From: Bdellovibrionales bacterium
Lineage (GTDB): Bacteria > Bdellovibrionota > UBA1018 > CAIPTA01
DNA length: 12,621 nt
Reading direction: 5' to 3'
NCBI GenBank assembly: GCA_021730855.1
Contig: JAKFYM010000311.1
Coordinates: forward strand, 1 to 12,621
In this document: one piece after another, positions 7,832 to 12,621 of the stretch
Position numbering within the stretch: position 1 is the first letter of the stretch
Layout of the letters: the number at the start of each line of letters is the position of its first letter
Translations under genes and position numbers: made by a program
Notes under the pieces: generated by a model
The model's input: the letters and a program-made list of their open reading frames with translations, nothing else
Told to the model about the DNA's origin: nothing
Database searches by the model: none

Positions 7832-7946
7832 TATTTTTTACTGATATCTAAAACAATTCTGTTCACTATTCTGCTCGCTCTTGGCACATGCGTTGCTCCT
7901 AGTTCGCCATAGCCCACATGGACGGGCGCAACAAGGAGAGTGTGTG

Positions 7947-8348
7947 ATGAAATCGATGATCTTACCGTTCGTACTAAGCATGGTATTTTTTGCCACGACG
8001 GCGCCGGCCCTAGACCGCGAGCCGGAAAAACGAGAAATGGTGGTGGCCGTGAACGATGTCTACGTGCCTTCGGGTTTTGCCGAAGGGGACGAAACCTTTG
8101 TGGTGATTAGCGGGCTCTTTCCCAATTCCTGCTACACCTTCACGCGAGTGGAAGTGAAGCACATTCCACCGGCTACGCACGAAATCTACGCCTACGCCAA
8201 TGTCTATGAAGGAATTTGCCTAACGGTGCTTGTGCCTTTTAGTGCCGAAGTGAAGTTGGGGCTACTGACCATGGGTGACCATACCTTGCGGCTGATCAAC
8301 GGGGATGGAACCTACTGGGAAGATACCCTACGCGTGGCCGACGACTAG
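7947..8348 (+). CDS. Small secreted protein of unknown function
   Basis: This 133-residue protein has signal peptide MKSMILPFVLSMVFFATTAPA, leaving a mature domain of about 110 residues. I start it at ATG 7947, where AAGGAG at 7932-7937 is nine bases upstream. An in-frame ATG at 7881 would prepend 22 residues before the signal peptide and lacks a ribosome-binding site. The mature part alternates hydrophobic strands, suggesting an all-beta immunoglobulin-like sandwich, with two Cys (NSCYTF and EGICLTV) able to form one disulfide. The ending LLTMGDHTLRLINGDGTYW suggests paired C-terminal strands. No family is recognised, and nothing suggests an enzyme. It is probably periplasmic or released. 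The last codons and the stop lie inside a triplicated 8-bp repeat. Confidence 0.75.
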   Translation: MKSMILPFVLSMVFFATTAPALDREPEKREMVVAVNDVYVPSGFAEGDETFVVISGLFPNSCYTFTRVEVKHIPPATHEIYAYANVYEGICLTVLVPFSAEVKLGLLTMGDHTLRLINGDGTYWEDTLRVADD

Positions 8349-8364
8349 ACGACTAGACGACTAG
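8341..8364 (+). repeat. Three perfect tandem copies of ACGACTAG
   Basis: The 8-bp unit ACGACTAG occurs three times without a break. The first copy supplies the last Asp codon and the TAG stop of the small secreted protein, and the other two follow it. Because 8 is not a multiple of 3, copy-number changes that remove the in-frame stop would alter the C terminus. Confidence 0.95.
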
Positions 8365-8368
8365 AAGT

Positions 8369-8395
8369 GGTCTGGCCTTTTTTTTAGCCAAGACC
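8369..8395 (+). terminator. Hairpin with a T8 loop, possible terminator
   Basis: GGTCTGGC (8369-8376) pairs with GCC-A-AGACC (8387-8395) around one bulged A. Unusually, the run of eight T (8378-8385) lies in the loop and not after the stem. It may end the transcript of the small secreted gene or be a structured leader of the class V enzyme operon that begins 13 bases later. Confidence 0.35.
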
Positions 8396-8407
8396 TAGTA
8401 TGGAGCG

Positions 8408-9571
8408 ATGGATTTTCCTTCGCTCTTTACCGTCGATCCTGAGCTTGCCTTCTTAAACGCCGGGACTCTGTCCCGCGTGCCTAAAAGTGTGCTTGATTTC
8501 CTCGATCAGCGCCGCCGGGCCGACGAAAAAAATCCCACCGCCGCGATGTTTCGTGCCCCGAGCGAGATCTGGAACGTGCAGAAGCAAATTGCGGCTTTTC
8601 TTGGTGCCGAAGGCAAAGATATTTTTTTGCGCGAGAATGTGACGACCGCCCTAGGTGATTTCCTCTTTGCGCTGCCCTTGCCACCCAAAAGCGAGGTTTT
8701 GCTAAGCTCCTGGGAGTATGGAGCCACCGCCAATATCGCACGCTGGAAAGCCCAGCAAGAGGGCCTAACGGTGCGCACCTTTTCTTTTCGTCTAGCCGAG
8801 ACCAAGGCGGCCTTTGTGCAAAGAGCTTGTGAAGAACTGCGCCCTGAGACTAAGGCGCTTGTTCTGAGCCATGTGGCCACAGGCACGGGAGTGGTCTTGC
8901 CCGTGGACGAGATTGCGCGGGAGGCGCAGAGCCGAGGGATTGTGGTGGTGGTGGACGGAGCTCATGCGGTGGGTGCATTGCCATTGCGGCTTAGCTCGCT
9001 CGAGGGAGTGGATTTCTACGGCGGCAATTTCCATAAGTGGTTTCTTGGGCCCAAGGGCACGGCATTTGGTTGGGTGCATCCGCGCTGGCAGGGGCGCCTA
9101 GCCTGGAAGTTTGGCGGTTGGGCCAGCTTCTCTTTTCCTTCTTTCTACCAAGACTTTGCCGCGGGGGATGCCGAGGCCGCGCGCCGCTATATGCCTGGCA
9201 CCATCGATCCCACGCCCTTTTTGGCCCTGCAGCTGGTGCTTGATTTTTGGCAGGCGCACCAGGCGGAGAAAATCCGGCGGCGCCAGGGCGAGTTGCGGGA
9301 TCTCGTGGCCCAAACCGCTTCGCGCCTTGGGTGGGAGCGGGTGACTCCGCGGGCTCCCGAACTTTTGGGACCCCTGGTGACTTTTCGCAAACCCGCGCAT
9401 TGGCCGGAGGGGGACGCCATTGAGCTCGCCAACCGGATTTTTTACGAGGCCAAAGTGCAGCTTGCCTTAACCATGGTAGAAGGAGAGATGCTTGTGCGTT
9501 TTTCTCCCGGGATCTATGGTTCGGAAGGGGAAATCCTCTCCGGGATGGAAAGGCTGGCTCGTTTTTCATGA
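8408..9571 (+). CDS. Class V aminotransferase-fold PLP enzyme
   Basis: This 387-residue cytoplasmic PLP-dependent enzyme belongs to the class V aminotransferase superfamily, which includes cysteine desulfurases, isopenicillin-N epimerase-like proteins and related lyases. The N-terminal AFLNAGTLSRVP block is the substrate and PLP loop. FLRENVTTALGDFL is the cofactor phosphate region. VVVDGAHAVGALPL carries Asp183, which contacts the pyridine nitrogen. GGNFHKWFLGPKGTAFGW carries Schiff-base Lys210. The fold is complete and of usual length. The layout looks closest to isopenicillin-N epimerase-like or cysteine C-S-lyase-like members, but the reaction cannot be fixed from sequence alone. GGAG is only two bases before ATG 8408, so initiation may be weak, yet homologous N-terminal motifs support this start. 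Its stop overlaps the MFS start, linking it to two transporters that may move its substrate or product. Confidence 0.9.
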   Translation: MDFPSLFTVDPELAFLNAGTLSRVPKSVLDFLDQRRRADEKNPTAAMFRAPSEIWNVQKQIAAFLGAEGKDIFLRENVTTALGDFLFALPLPPKSEVLLSSWEYGATANIARWKAQQEGLTVRTFSFRLAETKAAFVQRACEELRPETKALVLSHVATGTGVVLPVDEIAREAQSRGIVVVVDGAHAVGALPLRLSSLEGVDFYGGNFHKWFLGPKGTAFGWVHPRWQGRLAWKFGGWASFSFPSFYQDFAAGDAEAARRYMPGTIDPTPFLALQLVLDFWQAHQAEKIRRRQGELRDLVAQTASRLGWERVTPRAPELLGPLVTFRKPAHWPEGDAIELANRIFYEAKVQLALTMVEGEMLVRFSPGIYGSEGEILSGMERLARFS

Positions 9572-10794
9572 CAATGCCCAAACAGGAGCGCATGCTTCTG
9601 CTCTCGCTCGCGGCGGCCCAGTTCTGTAACATCATGGATTTTATGATCATGATGCCACTTGGTTCGCAGATGATGCGGATCTTTCAGATCAGTCCCCGCC
9701 AGTTTTCTTTTCTGCTCGCGGCCTATACCTTTAGTGCGGGCATTTCTGGTTTTCTTGTGGCCTTCATTGCGGATCGTTTTGACCGTAAACGTCTTTTGTT
9801 ATGGATTTTCAGTGGCTTTGCTCTCGGTACCTTAGCTTGTGCTTTAGCTCCGAATTATTGGTTTCTGCTGCTGGCGCGTTTGGTCACGGGCGTGTTTGGG
9901 GGAGTGGTGGGATCCGTCGTATTGGCGATTGTTTCCGAGCTAGTGCCCATGCAAAGGCGTGGGCAGGCGATGGGCCTGATCACCACTTCCTTTTCGGCGG
10001 CTTCAGTCTTTGGCGTGCCTTTTGGCCTTTTTTTAGCGGGCACCTTCAGCTGGCATGCGCCCTTTTTGTTCCTCGTGGCGCTCTCTCTGCCTATTCTTTA
10101 CCTTCTTCATTCGCGTCTGCCCACAATCGATAGCCACCTCCAGCATGAGCGGGTCAAGCCCTACTACATTTTAAAGAACATCTGGGACAATGCGAATCAG
10201 GTGCGGGCCCTATTGTTTATCTGTGCCTTGATGTTTGCTCATTTCCTGGTGATTCCTTTTCTCGCTCCGTCCATGGTGCTGAATGTGGGGTTTTCGGAGC
10301 AGCAGATCACTTGGATCTATTTCCTTGGGGGTGGGGTGTCGATCGTGACCGGGCCCTGGATCGGCCGCATCGCCGACCGCATTGGCAAAAAAAAGGTTTT
10401 CTACTGTGGGGTGCTGGCTTCTTTTGTGCCCGTGCTTTGGATCACCCATATGCAGCTCACCCCCTTGCCCGTGGCCCTGCTAGTGACCACTTTCTTTTTT
10501 GTGGTCTCCGGTGGCCGCATGATCCCGGCCTTTGCGATCGCTTCGGGAACGGTCACGCCCAAGAATCGCGGAAGCTTTATGAGCCTACAGTCGAGTTTGC
10601 AGAGTTTGGCCCTAGGTTTGGCTTCCTCGCTGGCGGGGCTGGTGGTGGTTAGCGATCCCAGCACCGGCCGCCTCTTGAACTATCCCTATATCGGTTATCT
10701 TTCGGTCTTTATGGGCCTTGTCTGCCTGTATCTCGTGCGTCGCATCCAGGTGGTGGATACCAAAGTGGCCGCCGCGGTGGTGGGGCTAGAGTAG
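9568..10794 (+). CDS. Major facilitator superfamily transporter, 12 TM
   Basis: This 408-residue inner-membrane transporter has about twelve hydrophobic helices. Motif A, IADRFDRKR (Asp69-Arg75), lies in the loop between TM2 and TM3, and a second copy, IADRIGKKK, starts near residue 268 in the C-terminal half. The membrane Asp24 in TM1 (NIMDFMIMMPLG) and the Arg104 block ARLVTGVFGGVVG fit the 12-TM drug-proton antiporter (DHA1/AraJ-like) branch. Substrate is unknown. The ATG overlaps the stop of the class V enzyme (ATGA, four-base overlap), and GGAAAGG just upstream could help. Translational coupling is likely. The next gene begins immediately after the stop. Together with the enzyme this suggests export, or exchange, of an amino-acid-derived compound, which is inference from context only. 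Confidence 0.92.
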   Translation: MTMPKQERMLLLSLAAAQFCNIMDFMIMMPLGSQMMRIFQISPRQFSFLLAAYTFSAGISGFLVAFIADRFDRKRLLLWIFSGFALGTLACALAPNYWFLLLARLVTGVFGGVVGSVVLAIVSELVPMQRRGQAMGLITTSFSAASVFGVPFGLFLAGTFSWHAPFLFLVALSLPILYLLHSRLPTIDSHLQHERVKPYYILKNIWDNANQVRALLFICALMFAHFLVIPFLAPSMVLNVGFSEQQITWIYFLGGGVSIVTGPWIGRIADRIGKKKVFYCGVLASFVPVLWITHMQLTPLPVALLVTTFFFVVSGGRMIPAFAIASGTVTPKNRGSFMSLQSSLQSLALGLASSLAGLVVVSDPSTGRLLNYPYIGYLSVFMGLVCLYLVRRIQVVDTKVAAAVVGLE

Positions 10795-11700
10795 ATGAGT
10801 AACCCCAATAGCGCTTATTTCCTCGCCCTGACCTCGGCGATTTTGTTCTCCGGGGCGAGCGTGATCTTTGCCAAGTTCACGGTTTCCCATTCTTCGCTCT
10901 GGATGAACCTCGTCAAAAACCTTGTGGCGGGCGTGGCTTTTGTGGTGGTGAGTCTTTTTTCCTTCGGTCTTGGCTATGAGTCCCTGGCCGATTTCTCTCT
11001 ATCCTCCGCGGGACTCTTTCTCCTGAGTGGGGTGGTGGGTCTGGCGGTTGGGGACTACTTCCTTTTTCGTGGCTACCAACGCATTGGCTCGGCCCGCACC
11101 ATCATGGTCTTTAGTTTCTCGCCCCTTTTCCTGACCGTGGAAGGTTTTTTGTTTTTTGGCCAGGGCCTCAGCCGCAACCAGCTTTTTGCGATCGTGCTCA
11201 TGATGGCCTGCGTATGGACCATTAGTTTTGAGAAGTTTCGCGAAAAGGGCGAGTGGGAATGGAAGGGCATCCTCTTTGCGGTGGTGGGGGTGCTGCTCGA
11301 CAATATCGGCGTTGTGCTCAGCCGCCAGGCCTTTGACCTTTCGCCCGGAGTCAGTGCTTTCAGCGCCAATGCCGTGCGTGCCGTGGGCGCCCTGGTTCCG
11401 CTCTTGGCGGTGCAATACTTCTGGGGCGAAAAAGTCTTCCAGCGTTTTGCGCGTCTCGACGGGAGAGACCGTGCGCTCGTGATTTTTGCTTCCTTTATGG
11501 GCACATTCTTAAGCCTCTCCTGCTGGCTTACCGCCCTGAAAATCGGGCATATTGGCAGCTTGGCCGGGGTGGGATCCTTCAACCCCGTGGCGGCTTCCCT
11601 ATGGGAATGGGTGCTGCTCTACCGACGCCCTACGGTTTATTTAGTCGCGGCCCTGGCCCTTTTCCTCATGGGCTTTGCTCTTCTCTTAGAGCTGGTCTGA
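10795..11700 (+). CDS. EamA/DMT-family transporter, 10 TM
   Basis: This 301-residue inner-membrane protein has two EamA repeats, about residues 8-140 and 155-300, giving ten predicted helices, the usual drug/metabolite transporter design. Family members often export amino acids or metabolites. Recognisable elements include ALTSAILFSGASVIFAK at the first helix, a positively charged loop FEKFREKGEWEWKG between halves, and VGSFNPVAASLWEWVLL near the end. ATG directly follows the MFS stop as TAGATG, so it is the third gene of one operon. The final residues and stop codon (TGA 11698-11700) lie inside the left arm of a 22-bp inverted repeat that belongs to a palindromic element, so the last residues may have been supplied by that element. 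Family is confident; substrate is unknown. Confidence 0.92.
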   Translation: MSNPNSAYFLALTSAILFSGASVIFAKFTVSHSSLWMNLVKNLVAGVAFVVVSLFSFGLGYESLADFSLSSAGLFLLSGVVGLAVGDYFLFRGYQRIGSARTIMVFSFSPLFLTVEGFLFFGQGLSRNQLFAIVLMMACVWTISFEKFREKGEWEWKGILFAVVGVLLDNIGVVLSRQAFDLSPGVSAFSANAVRAVGALVPLLAVQYFWGEKVFQRFARLDGRDRALVIFASFMGTFLSLSCWLTALKIGHIGSLAGVGSFNPVAASLWEWVLLYRRPTVYLVAALALFLMGFALLLELV

Positions 11701-11847
11701 AAAGTGGAGATCTATTGCGTCTGCGGAGGCGAGCGGCTCCCTTTGTTGCTCCTCGTTGCCATAGATTCACTATGGCGCCTCGTCGTGCCTCCGTATCCGC
11801 TCGCCTCCACAGCCTCATTACGAACCCACTTTTCAGACCAGCTCTAA
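11686..11847. repeat. 162-bp symmetric palindromic element, possibly mobile
   Basis: Outer arms of 22 bp (11686-11707 and 11826-11847) are perfect reverse complements. Inner arms of 12 bp, GGAGGCGAGCGG at 11725-11736 and its complement at 11797-11808, share the same centre, and 16 bp match there with one mismatch. A central 7-bp hairpin, GCCATAG-ATTCA-CTATGGC, spans 11758-11776. The spacings are equal on both sides. No target-site duplication and no reading frame of credible function are seen. It could be a MITE-like or palindromic-unit interspersed repeat, or a local inverted duplication of the EamA gene end. Its RNA would fold into one long hairpin, but no T-run follows. Confidence 0.8.
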
Positions 11848-11889
11848 ACGGGACATAACGCCCGCTTTTCGTTTTCCAAACATTCAAGC

Positions 11890-11895
11890 TACACT
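11890..11895 (+). promoter_or_regulatory. Candidate -10 element for a leaderless Smr transcript
   Basis: TACACT fits the TAxxxT core of a -10 box. Transcription starting about seven bases downstream would begin at the ATG of the Smr gene (11902). The only Shine-Dalgarno-like GAGG ends one base before that ATG, too close to work normally. No good -35 hexamer is visible. Confidence 0.25.
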
Positions 11896-11901
11896 TGAGG
11901 A

Positions 11902-12147
11902 ATGGAAAAAATTCCTACGCTTGATCTGCATGGTGTCACACAAGATGAGGTCTTTGATCGGATGGATCGTTTTCTCCGACGAGAAGAAGCCAACGGTAGC
12001 CAGTGCGTGCGCATCCTTCATGGCAAAGGCACGGGGAAAGTGAAGGAGAAAGCCCTCGAGTATTGTCGCTTAACGGGGCACAAAGCCAAGCCCGATCGCC
12101 AGGGCAAACAGCCCGAGAATCCCGGCGCCTTCCTCCTCTACCTTTGA
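11902..12147 (+). CDS. Stand-alone Smr (small MutS-related) domain protein
   Basis: This 81-residue protein is almost entirely an Smr domain. LDLHG (7-11) is the family's LDxHG signature. ILHGKGTGKVKE gives the HGxGTG motif at His40-Gly45, and the tail ENPGAFLLYL replaces the usual G-G-x-G-x-T strand. Smr domains are nucleases or nucleic-acid binders, known as the C terminus of MutS2 and in SmrA/SmrB proteins linked to mRNA cleavage at collided ribosomes. The conserved His in LDLHG is part of the proposed active site in some members. An in-frame TGA lies six bases upstream, so ATG 11902 is the earliest start. GAGG ends only one base before it, which is poor for a ribosome-binding site, so a leaderless mRNA is possible. 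Family call is confident; role is not resolved. Confidence 0.88.
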   Translation: MEKIPTLDLHGVTQDEVFDRMDRFLRREEANGSQCVRILHGKGTGKVKEKALEYCRLTGHKAKPDRQGKQPENPGAFLLYL

Positions 12148-12176
12148 GAAAATCGGATTTTTCCCTGGGGAAATTT

Positions 12177-12209
12177 GAATTCTCCGAGGGGAATTTCATA
12201 ATTTTTTTT
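12177..12209 (+). terminator. Probable intrinsic terminator after Smr gene
   Basis: GAATTCTC (12177-12184) pairs with GGGAATTT (12189-12196), including two G-T wobbles, around a CGAG loop. A run of eight T follows at 12202-12209 after a five-base gap. It lies 30 bases past the Smr stop and before the SWIB gene. Confidence 0.55.
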
Positions 12210-12271
12210 AATTTCGTCTTGTAAAAGGAAAAAAGCGTGCAACACTGTCTTTCAGAAGGAGAATCCTAAAC

Positions 12272-12592
12272 ATGGCAAAGAAAACTACAAAAAAGACCGC
12301 TACTACCAAAGCGAAGAAGACTGTAAAAAAAGCAACCACGAAGCGTAAGCCGAATGCTGCTTTTATGAAACCTCTTACCCCTAGCGCTGCTCTCGCAGCA
12401 ATCGTGGGTCAGAAAGCTCTTCCCCGCACGGAAGTGACCAAGAAACTTTGGGCGTACATCAAGAAGAACAACCTTCAAGACAAAGTACAGCGCCGTAACA
12501 TCCACGCTGACGACAAACTGAAGCCGATCTTTGGCAAGAAGACCGTGAATATGTTTGAAATGACCAAATTGGTGAACAAGCACCTTTCTTAA
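12272..12592 (+). CDS. SWIB/MDM2-domain protein with basic histone-like tail
   Basis: This 106-residue protein has two parts. Residues 1-27 are mostly Lys, Thr and Ala (MAKKTTKKTATTKAKK and on), like a histone H1 or Hc1 tail expected to bind DNA. Residues 28-106 form a SWIB domain: MKPLTPSAALAAIVG, LPRTEVTKKLWAYIKKNNLQD, RNIHADDKLKPIFGKKTVNMFEM and LVNKHL. SWIB is best known from eukaryotic SWI/SNF complexes and Chlamydiae, where it can be fused to topoisomerase I. Stand-alone forms occur in some other bacteria. A role in nucleoid compaction or chromatin-like structure is inferred, not shown. AAGGAG at 12256-12261 lies ten bases before ATG. The gene follows the terminator at 12177-12209 in an AT-rich region and is likely a separate transcription unit. 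No tail truncation is seen, and the stop is inside the window. Confidence 0.92.
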   Translation: MAKKTTKKTATTKAKKTVKKATTKRKPNAAFMKPLTPSAALAAIVGQKALPRTEVTKKLWAYIKKNNLQDKVQRRNIHADDKLKPIFGKKTVNMFEMTKLVNKHLS

Positions 12593-12621
12593 GGTTCTTT
12601 GTTCCCAACGATGCGCCAGCC

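Noticed and set aside
7881..7946. Extension of the small secreted protein from ATG 7881
   Set aside because: No Shine-Dalgarno precedes it, whereas AAGGAG precedes ATG 7947 at nine bases and gives a proper signal peptide start.
8341..8364. Tandem ACGACTAG copies as a CRISPR or iteron array
   Set aside because: Units are 8 bp with no spacers and only three copies, and no replication or cas gene is nearby.
8991..9650. Long 219-residue reverse-strand frame opposite the class V enzyme gene
   Set aside because: It lies antisense to a complete, motif-bearing enzyme gene and its translation is rich in Arg, Pro and Ala with no recognisable domain, as expected for a mirror frame in GC-rich coding DNA.
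11666..11887. Reverse-strand 73-residue frame, and the matching forward frame, through the palindromic element
   Set aside because: The two strands encode similar Arg-rich peptides only because the element is an inverted repeat, and no start signal or domain supports a protein.
12219..12247. TTGTAA-like and AACACT-like hexamers as the SWIB promoter
   Set aside because: The -10 match is too poor to support a call, though some promoter must lie in this AT-rich gap.

Overview
The window looks like chromosomal DNA from a Gram-negative, probably predatory or exploiting bacterium, with Bdellovibrionota as the best guess. Several Sec-type signal peptides head secreted proteins of unknown family. 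A stand-alone SWIB-domain protein has a histone-H1-like basic tail, which is known mainly from Chlamydiae and Bdellovibrio-like bacteria. Base composition is moderately GC-rich. The taxonomic call is inference. Every confident gene lies on the + strand. I found no tRNA, rRNA, CRISPR array, transposase or phage gene.

Region 1 (1-4885) encodes secreted enzymes. First comes a large protein whose C-terminal third is a protein-glutaminase (protein deamidase) domain with a complete Cys-His-Asp triad. Its true start probably lies before the window. After 32 bases comes the first of two tandem paralogues of a secreted zincin-like putative metallopeptidase (HE[SA]RH motif). The second paralogue follows a 237-base gap, and the block ends in a strong intrinsic terminator at 4849-4885. 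Both paralogue starts are placed at the codons that follow identical ribosome-binding sites (1754 and 3428).

Region 2 (4886-8400) holds signalling and cell-envelope genes. An AT-rich stretch with a perfect 14-bp palindrome leads to a possible 35-codon ORF that overlaps, as TGATG, the start of a soluble PAS-GAF-like-HisKA-HATPase histidine kinase. No response regulator is adjacent. Two secreted proteins of unknown function follow. The larger has a Ser/Pro-rich linker and a C-terminal domain resembling glycine-rich adhesin or fibre modules. The smaller ends in a triplicated 8-bp repeat that contains its stop codon.

Region 3 (8408-11700) is a tight three-gene operon: a class V PLP-dependent enzyme, a 12-TM MFS transporter (ATGA overlap) and a 10-TM EamA/DMT transporter (TAGATG junction). 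This suggests one small-molecule (amino-acid-like) metabolism and export unit.

Region 4 (11686-12621) starts with a 162-bp symmetric palindromic element whose left arm covers the end of the EamA gene. A small stand-alone Smr-domain protein, possibly leaderless, a terminator and the SWIB gene follow. The most interesting items are the deamidase plus tandem-peptidase block, the palindromic element, the SWIB/basic-tail protein and the short ORF coupled to the kinase.
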